From the NCBI GenBank assembly GCA_040902305.1, contig JBBDXN010000146.1:9612-73611 (forward strand): a DNA stretch of 64,000 bases, in the 5' to 3' direction. This DNA comes from CAMLFJ01 sp040902305 (GTDB lineage: Bacteria > Methylomirabilota > Methylomirabilia > Rokubacteriales > CSP1-6). A program made the translations under genes and the position numbers. This document shows positions 25,158 to 34,575 of this stretch, in pieces. How positions within the stretch are numbered: position 1 is the stretch's first letter; every line of letters begins with the position of its first letter. The notes under the pieces were generated by a model, which worked only from the letters and a program-made list of their open reading frames with translations, ran no database searches and was not told the DNA's origin.

Positions 25158-27166
25158 GCGCGCCCGGCCAGCTTGAGGAACGCGGCCTCGTCGAGCGTGG
25201 CCACGCCCTTCCGCTTGGCGTCGTCGGCCTTCCCGCCCGCGTCCTCGCCGACGATGACGTAGTCCGTCTTCTTCGACACCGAGCCGGTGACCCGGCCGCC
25301 GAGCCGGATGATCAGGTCCTTGGCCTGGTCGCGGCTCAGCGTCGCGAGGCCGCCGGTCAGCACCAGGGTCTTGCCCTCGAGCGGCCGGGGGCCCTCGGTG
25401 TGCCCCTCCTCGGTCATGGCCGCGCCCGCCTCGGCCAGCCGCTCGATGGTGGCGCGGTTGCGCGGCTCCGCGAGAAAGGTCGTCACCGCCTCTGCGATCT
25501 GGGGGCCCAGGCCGTAGATCTCGTTGATGTCGGCCTCGGTGGCGGCGAGCAGGCGCTCCATGGTGCCGAAGCGCGCGGCCAGGAGCTGGGCGGCCCGCTC
25601 GCCCACCATGCGGATGCCGAGGGCGTTCAGCAGCCGTGAGAGGCCGCGCGCCCTCGACGCCTCGATCGCGCGATGTAGCTTCTGGGCCGACTTCTTGCCC
25701 ATCCGCTCGAGGCCGGCCAGCGTCTCCGCGGAGAGCCCGTAGAGATCGGCGAAGTCCTTCGCGAGCCCGCGCTCCACGAGCTGCCGGACGATCACCTCGC
25801 CGAGGCCCTCGATGTCCATGGCCCGGCGCGAGCCCCAGTGAAAGAGCCGCTCCCGGAGCTGGGCGGGGCAGGCGGTATTGGTGCAGCGCCACACCGCCTC
25901 GCCCTCGGCGCGGGCGGCCAGGCCGCCGCAGGCCGGGCAGTGGGTGGGCATCGCGAACGGGCCGGTGTCGGGCGGCCGCTTGTCGGTGACGACCTGGACG
26001 AGATAGGGGATCACGTCCCCCGCGCGCTCGATCAGCACGGTGTCGCCCACCCGCACGTCCTTGCGCCGCACCTCGTCCTCGTTGTGCAGGCTCACGTTGG
26101 ACACCGTGACCCCGGCCAGCTCGACCGGCTCGAGCTGGGCGGTGGGGGTGAGCGCCCCCGACTTGCCCACGTTGATCGTGATGCCGAGCACGCGCGTGGT
26201 GGCCTGGCGGGCCACGAACTTGTAGGCGATGGCCCAGCGCGGGTGATGCGCGGTGGCCCCGAGGCGCCGCTGCTGCTCGAGATCGTCCACCTTCACCACC
26301 GCGCCGTCGGCGTCGTAGCCCAGCGCGTCGCGCTCGGCCTCGAGCCGGCCGAAGTAGGCCAGCACCGCGTCCAGGTCGCGGCAGCGCTCGGACCGCGGGT
26401 TCACCGGGAAGCCGCTCGCCCGGAGCGCCTCGAGCCGCTCCCACTGCGAGTGAAGCGCGGGAGGCTCGAGCACGCTCACGTGGTAGAGGAAGATCTCGAG
26501 CGGGCGCGTGGCGGTCACCGCCGGGTCCTTCTGGCGCACCGCGCCCGCCGCCGCATTGCGCGGGTTGGCGAAGACGGGCTGGCCGGCCTCCTCCAGGCCC
26601 GCGTTGAGCCGGGCGAAGGCCTCGCGCGGCATGTAGACCTCGCCGCGGACCTCGAGCTTCGTCGCGCCTTTGAGAGGGCCCGGGAGCGTGGCCGGGATGG
26701 ACTTGATCGTGCGCAGGTTCTGGGTGATGTCTTCGCCGATGCGCCCGTCGCCCCGCGTGGCGCCCCGGACGAAGCGCCCGCGCTCGTAGAGCAGCGCCAC
26801 TCCGAGCCCGTCGATCTTGGGCTCGCACACGTACCCGGGTGTCACGCCGGGCAGCGCCCGCTTCACCCGCGCCTCGAACTCGGCCAGGTCCTCGGCGGCC
26901 ATGGCGTTGTCGAGCGAGAGCATGGCCACCAGGTGCTCGACCGGCGCGAAGACCTCCGCGCGCCGGCCTCCCGGGCGCTGGGTGGGGCTGTCCGGGGTGA
27001 TCAGCTCGGGGTGCGCCTGCTCGAGCGCCTGAAGCTCGCGCCAGAGCCGGTCGTACTCCGCGTCGCTGATCTCGGGGTGGTTCTCCCCGTAGTAGAGGTA
27101 GTTGTGGCGGTTGATCTCCTGGCGCAGCTCGTCGAGCCGCGCGCGCACGTCGGCCGGAACACCCAT
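25154..27166 (-). CDS. ligA: NAD-dependent DNA ligase
   Basis: A 670-residue LigA that seals nicks during replication and repair. Domain order: Ia (YYGENHPEISDAEYD), adenylation domain with the nucleophile Lys117 in CEPKIDGLGVALLY, OB-fold, four-cysteine zinc finger (CPACGG then CTNTACPAQ), HhH domain and a C-terminal BRCT domain (LEGKTLVLTGGLATLSRDQA). The ATG at 27166 is preceded by a likely promoter; other upstream starts are in non-conserved sequence. Confidence 0.95.
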   Translation of the reverse strand: MGVPADVRARLDELRQEINRHNYLYYGENHPEISDAEYDRLWRELQALEQAHPELITPDSPTQRPGGRRAEVFAPVEHLVAMLSLDNAMAAEDLAEFEARVKRALPGVTPGYVCEPKIDGLGVALLYERGRFVRGATRGDGRIGEDITQNLRTIKSIPATLPGPLKGATKLEVRGEVYMPREAFARLNAGLEEAGQPVFANPRNAAAGAVRQKDPAVTATRPLEIFLYHVSVLEPPALHSQWERLEALRASGFPVNPRSERCRDLDAVLAYFGRLEAERDALGYDADGAVVKVDDLEQQRRLGATAHHPRWAIAYKFVARQATTRVLGITINVGKSGALTPTAQLEPVELAGVTVSNVSLHNEDEVRRKDVRVGDTVLIERAGDVIPYLVQVVTDKRPPDTGPFAMPTHCPACGGLAARAEGEAVWRCTNTACPAQLRERLFHWGSRRAMDIEGLGEVIVRQLVERGLAKDFADLYGLSAETLAGLERMGKKSAQKLHRAIEASRARGLSRLLNALGIRMVGERAAQLLAARFGTMERLLAATEADINEIYGLGPQIAEAVTTFLAEPRNRATIERLAEAGAAMTEEGHTEGPRPLEGKTLVLTGGLATLSRDQAKDLIIRLGGRVTGSVSKKTDYVIVGEDAGGKADDAKRKGVATLDEAAFLKLAGRA

Positions 27167-27176
27167 GGCGATCCTC

Positions 27177-27185
27177 AGGATAACA
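27177..27185 (-). promoter_or_regulatory. Extended -10 element upstream of ligA
   Basis: On the minus strand TGTTATCCT gives TGn plus TATCCT, ending 10 nt before the ligA ATG. No clear -35. Transcription would start a few nucleotides before the ATG. Confidence 0.4.
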
Positions 27186-27242
27186 ACCCCCCCGACCCCG
27201 CGCCACACACCCCGATCTACCCCGGCGCCTGGCGAAGGACTC

Positions 27243-27490
27243 GCGCGGCATGGGCGGCCGGTCCTCGCGCTGATGCCATGGGAGTTGTACGAGAGCCTGG
27301 TCGAGACGCTCGAGGTCCTGAGCGATCCTGATACGATGACGGCTCTCCGAGCCAGCGTCGAGGATATTCGCAAGCGCCGACTCGTGAGTCACGGGGAGCC
27401 GGCCGGCTACCGGGCAGTCGGAGCCGCCGGGCAGCGATACCGGGTTCTGTACCGTGTCGAGCGCCGACAGGTCACGATCCTCGCCCGTAG
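27243..27490 (+). pseudogene. Remnant of a Phd/YefM antitoxin - RelE/ParE toxin pair
   Basis: One frame reads RHGRPVLALMPWELYESLVE, the typical C-terminal two thirds of a Phd/YefM antitoxin, then within about 35 residues GYRAVGAAGQRYRVLYRVER, the core strands of a RelE/ParE toxin. The antitoxin N-terminal DNA-binding part, the junction and the toxin N- and C-termini are missing, so the two genes have been fused and eroded by deletion. No start codon or ribosome binding site fits. It lies between ligA and gspD, which are both on the other strand. Confidence 0.6.
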
Positions 27491-27533
27491 TCCCCCGCGC
27501 TACTCGCACGGCGGGGGCGGAGGGGGCGGCGCG

Positions 27534-29875
27534 CTACGGAGTCGGCGGCGCCGGACTGGGCGCCAGCCGCATCGAGCGCTCCAGGTCCGGCGTCACGCGG
27601 CGCATCTGCTCGGTGATGCGCGCCGCGTCCAGGGGGGTCCCGACCGCGCGGGGCGTGATCAGGAGCAGCAGCTCGGTCTTCTCGATCGTGGTCTGCACGG
27701 AGCCAAAGAGGTAGCCCAGGATCGGGATGCGGGCGAGCCACGGGATGCCGATGTGAATGCGGGTGCGCTTGTTCTGGATGAGACCGCCGAGCACGAGGGT
27801 CTGGTTGTTCAGCAGGACCACCGAGGTCTCGGCCTCGCGCTTGGTGAAGCGGGGCGAGTTGATCGGGGGCGGCTCGTTCTCGCCGACCTCGTTGACCTCC
27901 TGCTTGACGTCGAGCGCCACCGTGCCCTGTTCGCCGATGCGCGGGGTCACGGTGAGGATGATGCCCGCGTCGCGGTACTCCACGGTCTGGGTGATCGCGT
28001 TGCCGGTGATGCCGCCGGTGGCCACCGGCACCTGCTGCGAGGTGACGATGGGCACCGAGGTCGACACGTTGATCACCGCCTTGCGGTTCTCCGCGGTCAT
28101 GATCGAGGGGTTCGACAGCACGTTGACCCGGTTCTCGCTCGCCAGGGCGTTGAGGGCGGCCAGGAGCTTGTCGGCCGCGAAGGTGAAGACGTTGAAGCCG
28201 AGCGGCACCGCGCCCCCGAACGGGATGATCGATTGCGGCGGGCGGCCTGGAATCAGGCCCGAGGGCGACGAGCTGACGTCGAAGCGCCCGGAGCGGACGG
28301 CCCACTCGATGCCGAGCTTGGTGTCGTCGGTGAGCGTGACCTCCGCGGCCAGGACCTCGATCAGGACCTGGCGCGGCATCTTGTCGAGCTTCTTGATCGT
28401 CTCCTCGATCTCCTTCCAGAGGCGCGGGTAGGTGGTGACGATGATCGCGTTGGTGACCTCGTCGGCGACGAAGCGGATCTCCACCCCGGGCGGCGCGCTC
28501 TCCCCGGAGACCCCCGGGAAGGCGGCCGGCGCGCCCGGCGGCCGCGCCGCCGGGCCGGCGATGGGAGCGGGCAGCAACACCGGCGGCGGAAGGGTCGGGG
28601 GCGCGGGGCTCGCATAGGGACTCGAGATGCTGCTGGACCCGCGCAGCGCCTGCTGGGTGCCGGTGATCGCCGGCCCGCGATCGCCGCGGCCGTAGATGGC
28701 GTCGAGCGTGGTGGCCAGATCCCGGGCCTTCGTGTTCTCCGCGAAGTGGATGAAGACGCGCTGGCCGCCGTAGATGTCCACGTCGAGCTTCGCCACCAGG
28801 CGGCGGATGGTCTCCATGTCCTGCTTGCGCGCGTGGATCACCAGCGAGTTGGAGCGGCGCTCCGGGACGATGAGCGGGCGGTCGCCGGGGCCGGCCGTCC
28901 CGGGCGGGGAGGCGCCGGCCCCGGGGGCGGCAGTGGCGGAGGCAGCCCGGGCCCGCCGGGCGCGGCGCCGACGCGGCCGCCGGCGAAGAGCTGGGCGAGG
29001 ATCTGGGCCAGCTCCTGGGCGTCGGCGTGCTTGAGCGGGACGATCTGCAGCTCGTTGAGCGCCACCTCCACGTCCACCAGGGCCAGCACGTCGAGGAGCC
29101 GGCGGATGTTCGCGGCGGTGTCGGTGAGGATCAGGAGATTGGTCTCGCGATGAGCCGCGAGGGCGCCCTGCCCGGCCACGAACGGGCGCAGCAGCGCCAC
29201 CGCGTCCTGGGCGTTGATGAACTGGAGCGGGACGACCTGGGTCACTACCTCGTCCGGAGGGAGCGCGGCCCCGACCTCGCGGCCGACCACCGTCTTCACC
29301 GGCGTCTGGGGCGCGCCCTCGCGCGGAATGATGCGATAGAGATTGCCCGAGCGCACCGCGGCCAGGCCGTTGACGTCGAGGATGGTGAGCAGCACCGCGA
29401 AGACCTCGTCGCTCGAGATCTTGCCCGCGGTCTGGACGGTGATCTTCCGTCCGCGGGCGGTGGGCGCGAGCACGTAGTTGAAGCCCGCGATCTCCGCCAC
29501 GGCCTGGATCACCACCTCGACGTCGGCATTGTCGAAGTTGAGCACGAGCTGCCGGCCCGCCGGACGTGACACCGGCCCCGCCGCCGGACTCTCCGTTGCC
29601 GGAGCGGGCGAGGGGGCCGGGCCTGCGTCCGGCGGCGGTGGCATCGCGGCTCTCGGGGTCGCGGGCGCGGGAGATGGCGCCGCCGACGTCGGAGGAGGCG
29701 GCACTGGAGCGGCGGGCGCCGGACCCGACTCGGTCGTGATCTCGACCCGCGGCCGACCAGGCTCCGCGGGCGAGGCGCCGGTCATCGGGGCGCTGGGCGG
29801 GGCAGCGGCGGAGGCGCAGCCGGCCAGGAGTGACGTGAGCACGAGCCAGCCCGTCGGGCGCCCCCTCCTCATCAT
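27534..29875 (-). pseudogene. gspD: Type II secretion system secretin GspD, split by a frameshift
   Basis: The N-terminal part (29875 to about 28900) has a lipoprotein signal (LTSLLAGC, Cys20), a Pro/Ala linker and N0/N1 domains (LVLNFDNADVEVVIQAVAEI, LILTDTAANIRRLLDVLALV). The C-terminal part resumes in another frame with RPLIVPERRSNSLVIHA, then the N-domain repeat, the beta-barrel secretin domain (VPIVTSQQVPVATGG, ETSVVLLNNQTLVLGGLIQN) and TAG at 27534. The frames change within a Gly/Pro-coding GC-rich linker at about 28900-28990. All domains are otherwise intact, so an indel error in the sequence is as likely as a real mutation. The outer-membrane channel of the system; last gene of the gsp operon, overlapping gspC by 4 nt. 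Confidence 0.85.
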
Positions 29876-30507
29876 CGCTGGTTCACTCGCGGCTCGGGAG
29901 TGAGCCCGCGGGATGGTGGCGCCGTTGGAGCCGGTGCAGTGGGCGGTCGTGCCTCGGCCGCGGCCGGCGCGGGTCCGGCCGGGGCCGGCGTTCCTGCGGG
30001 CGCCGGGGCCACCGTCGCCGCGGTGGGCGCGGCCGGTGGCGGCGCCTTCGGCTTCGCCGGATCCTTCAGCAACACCTCCAGGAGGCCGCCCGCCCGCTCG
30101 ATCACGACCCGATCCGCGCCGATCGATTTTAGCCGGCCCCCGCCGACCGGGTCCCCCACCGCGTAGCCGAACGTGCGCTTGACCTGTGGGTCCTCCAGGT
30201 ACGCGCGGCTCTTCGCGCCGTCCATGACCACGCCGTGGAGCAGGGGCCTGGGGTCCGCGGCGACGACGGGGCCGGCCGGGGTCTCGGATCGGCTCGGGCT
30301 GAAGAGGTTCTTCGTCGCGATGACGCCGTACGATGCCGGAGCCGACGGAGAGGCGGGCGCTGCCGGGACCGCGGCCAAGCGCGCGGCGCGCGGAGCCGGC
30401 GGGGCCGGGAGCGGATGCGTCGCGAGCAGCTCACGGGTCAGCGCGGCCGCGACGAAGCAGACGAGCAGGCCCAGCCCGATGATGAGAACGAGGAGCCGTC
30501 TGGTCAC
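29872..30507 (-). CDS. gspC: Type II secretion system protein GspC-like
   Basis: A 211-residue inner-membrane protein: one membrane segment (residues 5-25), a Pro/Ala linker, the homology region beginning SYGVIATKNLFSPSR that contacts the secretin N0 domain, and a Pro/Ala-rich C-terminal tail in place of a PDZ domain. GspC bridges the inner-membrane platform and GspD. Its place between gspM and gspD, rather than at the head of the operon, is unusual but keeps it next to its partner secretin. GTG start overlapping the gspM stop. Confidence 0.78.
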   Translation of the reverse strand: MTRRLLVLIIGLGLLVCFVAAALTRELLATHPLPAPPAPRAARLAAVPAAPASPSAPASYGVIATKNLFSPSRSETPAGPVVAADPRPLLHGVVMDGAKSRAYLEDPQVKRTFGYAVGDPVGGGRLKSIGADRVVIERAGGLLEVLLKDPAKPKAPPPAAPTAATVAPAPAGTPAPAGPAPAAAEARPPTAPAPTAPPSRGLTPEPRVNQR

Positions 30508-31064
30508 GGGCCGGCCGGATCGAGGTAGCCGGCCACCGTGAGCGTGGTCAGCAGCTCGCGGGGCTGCCCGGGCGCGACCACCCGGATCTTGATGTCGCGC
30601 AGCGCGAGGAGCCGGTCGGCGCGCTCCAGCCGGCCGAGCGCGGTGACCGTGTCCCCGATGCCGCCGATCAGGGTCAGCTCGATGCCGACTTCCTGCAAGC
30701 CATGGAGATCCGCCGGGGGCAGGACCCGCTCGCTCCGGATCTCGACGCCGCCGCCCGGCAGGAGATCCTTGATGACCCTCTGCAGCTCCGACGCGGCGAG
30801 CGGCGGGGTCGGGCCGCGGAGCAAGCGCGCCGACTCGAGCTCGAGCCGCGCGCCGACGGTGGCCAGCTCCTCGGCGAGCCGAGATCGCTGGCTCACCAGC
30901 AGGCGCCGTCGCTCGAGCGTGGCCTCGCGCGCGGGCCCGGCGGCCTCCGCGGCGCGCGCGCGGATCACGAGCGGCTCGACGAGGAAGAGGTAGCCGCCGA
31001 TGAGGAGCGCGGCGCCGGCGCCGGCCCCGATCACCACCCGCTCCCGCAAGCTAAACCCCGCCAC
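30504..31064 (-). CDS. gspM: Type II secretion system protein GspM-like
   Basis: A 186-residue protein with a short cytoplasmic N-terminus (SLRERVVIGAGAGAAL), one membrane helix at about residues 11-30, a coiled-coil stretch (about 33-80) and a ferredoxin-like periplasmic domain (PilO/GspM fold). It stabilises GspL in the inner-membrane platform. GTG start, 1 nt after the gspL stop, which lies in REP element B copy 2. Assigned from size, topology and operon position more than from sequence motifs. Confidence 0.72.
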   Translation of the reverse strand: MAGFSLRERVVIGAGAGAALLIGGYLFLVEPLVIRARAAEAAGPAREATLERRRLLVSQRSRLAEELATVGARLELESARLLRGPTPPLAASELQRVIKDLLPGGGVEIRSERVLPPADLHGLQEVGIELTLIGGIGDTVTALGRLERADRLLALRDIKIRVVAPGQPRELLTTLTVAGYLDPAGP

Positions 31065-31065
31065 G

Positions 31066-32547
31066 CTAACGCCCCCTCACCTCGGACCCCCTCACCTCGG
31101 ATCCCCTCACCCTGCCCTCTCCCCCAGAGGGGGCGAGGGTAAAGCCTCCGGTAAATTCTCTCCCCTCTGGGGAGAGGGCAGGGTGAGGGGCCGGGAGGTG
31201 AGGGGCCGGAAGGTGAGCGACCTGCGGCATCTCCCACGCGGCGCGGATGCGAAACTGCTCCTTGCTCTGCGTCTTGGTCACCGGCGAGGTGAACTCCACC
31301 CGCTCGAGCCGGCCCGAGGCCTCGAGCAGCGGGATGAGCGCGCTCGCTCCGTCGGCCTGGCCCGTCAGCTCGACGCCCCCGCGGTCCATGGCGAGCGCCT
31401 GCAGCCAGGCGCCCGCGGGCAGGGTCTCGGTGAGCTCCCGCAGCACCGGCAGCGCCTGCACGCGCCCCGCCTCCACGCCGGTCAGCGCGGCCAGCACCCG
31501 GCGCTTCCGGGCCAGCTCCTCCGCCAGGCGGTCGACGGCTTTTGCCTCGGGCTCCAGCCGGCGGATCTCGTCGCTGACGCGCTCGAGATAGCGCTCGGTC
31601 TTGACGACGTGGACGAGGGCCAGGCCGAGGCCGAGGAGCGCGGTGACCAGGACCATGCCCGCGGTCACGAGCTGCGCCCGCGAGGGAGTCCAGGGTCGCG
31701 CCGGTCCGGGCAGCAGGTTCAACGCCGGGCTTCGAGGCCCCGCGGCGACGGCCAGCGCGAGCAGGCCCGCCCCCTGGTTGTCCGCGGGCAGCGCGGCGAT
31801 GAGGGGAAGAACCGAGGCCGGGAAGGGCGGCGCGCAGACCGGGATATCGAGCGCTGCGAAGAGCCCGGCCTGCCAGGCCGGGGCCTCGTCGCCGGTCAGC
31901 CACACGTCATCGCTGCCGGTCCAGCGAACGACCGGCAGGCTGCGCCGCAGCTCCCGCGCCAGCTCCGCGACGTCCGCGGCGGCGATCCGGCGACTCGTCA
32001 GCAGCGTCCGACCATCCAGGAACAGCAGATCGGCGACGGTGTCGTGCCGGTGCACCCAGATCACGCGACGGCTCGGGAGCGCGCGGGGAAGGAGACCGGG
32101 CAGGCCGTGGCAGGCCACGGTCAGGGCGGCGGGTCGGCGCTGCGCGCCGGCCAGCAGCGCCAGCGGCCGGTCCACGGTGCGGCTCTCGGCCGCGATTACC
32201 AGCACGCGCCGCGTTTCCGCGCGGTCGCTCGGCAGCTCGATCCAGTCGAAGCGCGTGTCCTCCGGCGGAAACGGCACGTGCCGCTCGAGGTCGAACCCGA
32301 TCATCCGGGCCGCGTCGCCGCCGTCCGCCCTCGGCAGCTCGATGGCCTTGACGATCACGAGCCGGCGATCGAGGCCCACGCGGAGGCGTCCGCCGGCGAG
32401 CCCGCGCGTCCGGAGCTCCGCGGCGAGCGTACGGGGCAGGTCCTCCGCCTCCTCGACGACGAAGTGCTGAAGGCCGGCGCGGCCGGTGAGCGCGACGACG
32501 GTGATCCGGCCGTCACGGACGAAGACGCCGATCCGCGCCGGCATCAT
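31066..32547 (-). CDS. gspL: Type II secretion system protein GspL (PilM/PilN-like) with repeat-encoded C-terminus
   Basis: A 493-residue platform protein: a cytoplasmic actin-like (PilM-type) domain to about residue 275, one membrane helix at about 295-315, a coiled coil, and a periplasmic PilN/GspL domain up to about residue 443. It links the GspE ATPase to the membrane platform. From about residue 445 the sequence is translated REP element B (HPALSPEGRE, GGEGRVRGSEVRG), about 49 residues that end in two 5-residue repeats before TAG. The native end was therefore lost or extended by the element. Start ATG overlaps the gspK stop. Confidence 0.85.
   Translation of the reverse strand: MMPARIGVFVRDGRITVVALTGRAGLQHFVVEEAEDLPRTLAAELRTRGLAGGRLRVGLDRRLVIVKAIELPRADGGDAARMIGFDLERHVPFPPEDTRFDWIELPSDRAETRRVLVIAAESRTVDRPLALLAGAQRRPAALTVACHGLPGLLPRALPSRRVIWVHRHDTVADLLFLDGRTLLTSRRIAAADVAELARELRRSLPVVRWTGSDDVWLTGDEAPAWQAGLFAALDIPVCAPPFPASVLPLIAALPADNQGAGLLALAVAAGPRSPALNLLPGPARPWTPSRAQLVTAGMVLVTALLGLGLALVHVVKTERYLERVSDEIRRLEPEAKAVDRLAEELARKRRVLAALTGVEAGRVQALPVLRELTETLPAGAWLQALAMDRGGVELTGQADGASALIPLLEASGRLERVEFTSPVTKTQSKEQFRIRAAWEMPQVAHLPAPHLPAPHPALSPEGREFTGGFTLAPSGGEGRVRGSEVRGSEVRGR
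31071..31215. repeat. REP element B, copy 2
   Basis: A full palindrome with core CCCTCACCCTGCCCTCTCCC and the reverse-complement half ending GGTGAGGGG. Both edges carry 15-bp tandem units: CCCCTCACCTCGGA(C/T) twice at the left, and GTGAGGGGCCGG(G/A)AG twice at the right. It encodes the GspL C-terminus on the minus strand. Confidence 0.9.
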
Positions 32548-33482
32548 GCGCCGGGCTCCGGACGCCAGGACAGGATCGTCGGCTCGATCGGCGCATTCCG
32601 GCGGCCGCGCTGGACGACGGCGATTACACGCCTGCGTACCGCGCCGACCAGACCCTCGGCCTCGATGCGGAAGACGCTGCTGCCCACCGCCAGGCCTCGC
32701 CCGGCGAAGCGACCCGGCACGCTCGGGTAGGGCGCGCGCACGCGCGCCTGGACCACGTCCGCGATCTCGGCGTCGGAGAGGCCGAACGCCTTCAGGACGA
32801 GCGGGGAGGCCGTGTTGAGGTTCACCGCGCTCACCGCCGCCGCGGTGACCAGCGCGCCCAGCCCCGGGCGGTCCCCGGCGCCCTCGTATAGCTCGGGGGT
32901 GACCCCGCGGATCTGGAGCAGCTCCGCCGGGTCTTGAAGGTTGGCGTTGCGCGCGCGGTAGGGAACCGGGAGCTGCAGATAGAAGTCGCTCTCGGCCCCG
33001 TGGAGGCGGTGCAGCTCGTTGGCATCGCGCCAGTCCTGGAGCGAGTCGTTGATGACGTCGCGCTGCGTCCGGTCCAGGCGCAGCGCGGCCAGCAGGCGAT
33101 CGAGACGGTCGGCGCCGACGTTGTTGATGGCGAGCCGGGCGCTCTCGTCGGCGAGCCGGTAGGAGAACTCACCCGGACCCAGCCCCACGCGCCGGCGGGG
33201 CAGGGCGGGCAGCCGGATCGGCGTCGTCTGCCCGGGCAGGGCACGATAGAACACGAGCTGACCGGTCTCGTCGAGCGCGGTCACCTGCGACGGGTTCATG
33301 ATCTCGCGCATCGCCTGGTGCACCGCGGCCTCGGCCAGGTGCCGGGCCAGCACGCCGTCGCGGTAGGAGCGGACCATCGACGCCTCGAGACGCGCCGAGA
33401 AGGCGAGTTCGGTCACCACCACCGCCAGCAGAGTGAGCACCAGCAGGACCGCCAGCAGGACGAACCCGCGCTCGCGCGTCAT
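32544..33482 (-). CDS. gspK: Type II secretion minor pseudopilin GspK
   Basis: A 312-residue pseudopilin, the largest of the set. The N-terminal helix after the cleavage site (MTRERG, then FVLLAVLLVLTLLAVV) is followed by the alpha-helical insertion domain (about 100-230) that defines GspK; the conserved VNLNTASPLVLKAFG helix-hairpin-helix motif is present. It caps the pseudopilus tip with GspI and GspJ. As in other GspK proteins, the residue at position +5 is not Glu. The start at 33482 overlaps the gspJ stop (ATGA). Confidence 0.88.
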   Translation of the reverse strand: MTRERGFVLLAVLLVLTLLAVVVTELAFSARLEASMVRSYRDGVLARHLAEAAVHQAMREIMNPSQVTALDETGQLVFYRALPGQTTPIRLPALPRRRVGLGPGEFSYRLADESARLAINNVGADRLDRLLAALRLDRTQRDVINDSLQDWRDANELHRLHGAESDFYLQLPVPYRARNANLQDPAELLQIRGVTPELYEGAGDRPGLGALVTAAAVSAVNLNTASPLVLKAFGLSDAEIADVVQARVRAPYPSVPGRFAGRGLAVGSSVFRIEAEGLVGAVRRRVIAVVQRGRRNAPIEPTILSWRPEPGA

Positions 33483-34192
33483 GGTGCCGCGGCCCGCAGG
33501 GAGAACGTGAGGATCTGCGGAACGGCGGCCCCGGGCCCGCTCGCCAGGGTGACCTCGACGGCGCGGGGCATGGTCTCTTCCCGGCGCATGTCCCACTCGT
33601 CCTGCCAGGCGCCGGGCTCCTCGCCCAGATAGCGGAAGCGAACCGCCCTCGTGACCGGGTCCACCAGGATCGGCGCGAGGCGGTCCATGGCGAGCCGGTC
33701 GGGCAGGACCTGCTGGCGCAGCGTCAGCCCCGTCGTCTCGCTGGAGAAGCTCACCGCGGTGAACGCGATCGGGGCGAGGGCGGGGAACGGCGGCGAGAGC
33801 GTGGCGAAGGTGAGCCGATCGGGCCGGCCCTCGAAGAGGATGCGCGGCTCCTGCTGCCGCTCGGGCGCGAGCCGGTACGGGAAGGCCCCGTCCAGCGCGC
33901 GCTCCAGCAGGATCACCACGCTGCGCGCGTGGTCGAGCTTCGCGGTGCGCTCCTCGCCTTTGTTCCAGGCGGCCAGGCCCACGCGGAGGCCGCCGAGCGC
34001 GATCACCAGCACCGCGGCGGCGATGCCCAGGGCGAGGACCAGCTCGACCAGGGTGAAGCCGTGGATCGCGCGCCCCCTCCCCCTCCCCCGCCCCCCCGGC
34101 CCCGCGCCCCGGGGGGGGGCGAGGGTTCCTCTCCGTCCTACTCCCTCTCCCCTCTGGGGTGAGGGGTGCCTCGCGCCACGCCCGCGCCTCAT
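33479..34192 (-). CDS. gspJ: Type II secretion minor pseudopilin GspJ with an abnormally long leader
   Basis: The prepilin site is clear (IHG, then FTLVELVLALGIAAAVLV, Glu at +5) and the rest matches the GspJ tip pseudopilin. The only start that keeps the operon's ATGA overlap with gspI is ATG 34192, which gives a 45-residue leader before the cleavage site instead of the usual 5-15. Residues about 8-40 of that leader are translated REP element B (HPSPQRGEGVGRRG and Gly/Arg-rich sequence). The protein would be 237 residues before processing. Whether such a leader is still handled by prepilin peptidase is uncertain; no closer ATG or GTG is in frame. Confidence 0.8.
   Translation of the reverse strand: MRRGRGARHPSPQRGEGVGRRGTLAPPRGAGPGGRGRGRGRAIHGFTLVELVLALGIAAAVLVIALGGLRVGLAAWNKGEERTAKLDHARSVVILLERALDGAFPYRLAPERQQEPRILFEGRPDRLTFATLSPPFPALAPIAFTAVSFSSETTGLTLRQQVLPDRLAMDRLAPILVDPVTRAVRFRYLGEEPGAWQDEWDMRREETMPRAVEVTLASGPGAAVPQILTFSLRAAAP
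34072..34172. repeat. REP element B, copy 3 (inside gspJ leader)
   Basis: A diverged palindrome: a CCCCCTCCCCCTCCCCC stretch, a G9 run, CGAGGGTTCC and CTCCCTCTCCCCTCTGGGGT ending GAGGGG. It lies wholly between the gspJ start codon and the prepilin cleavage site. Confidence 0.7.
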
Positions 34193-34575
34193 CGCGCCGC
34201 GTCCTCCGCGACGGCGCGCAGGCTTGCCAGCTCGAGCGTGCGGTTGCGCCCCCATCGCACCGCCACCGAGAGCGCGTAGAGGTGGAGCTGCGGCCCGGCG
34301 CCGGGCGTCAGCTCCTCGGGCACCGGCACCAGCGTCACGCGCCGCTCCCACTGAAAGCGCCCCTCCCGGCCCGCCTCCGCGCTCTCCTCGATCACGTCGG
34401 TGGCGCGCGCGACGCGGTCCGCCACGATCACGGCCTGCTGGTAGTCGTCGGAGAGGTGGAGCAGGCGGAGGCCCTGGGACGAGAGCTGCATCAGGGCGAC
34501 GATGGCGACCGCCAGGATGGTCAGCGCCACCAGCACCTCGATCAGGGTGAACCCGCGGTTCATGGGCCCGCTCAC
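34189..34575 (-). CDS. gspI: Type II secretion minor pseudopilin GspI
   Basis: A 128-residue minor pseudopilin. The short basic leader MNRG is followed by FTLIEVLVALTILAVAIVAL with Glu at +5. GTG 34575 overlaps the gspH stop by 4 nt, in keeping with the other junctions; ATG 34563 would give the conventional leader and is an equally good start. It nucleates the pseudopilus tip with GspJ and GspK. Confidence 0.85.
   Translation of the reverse strand: MSGPMNRGFTLIEVLVALTILAVAIVALMQLSSQGLRLLHLSDDYQQAVIVADRVARATDVIEESAEAGREGRFQWERRVTLVPVPEELTPGAGPQLHLYALSVAVRWGRNRTLELASLRAVAEDAAR

Noticed and set aside
27102..29153. 683-codon plus-strand frame containing the toxin-antitoxin remnant
   Set aside because: Only about 27243-27490 has protein character; the rest is a shadow of gspD and of ligA.
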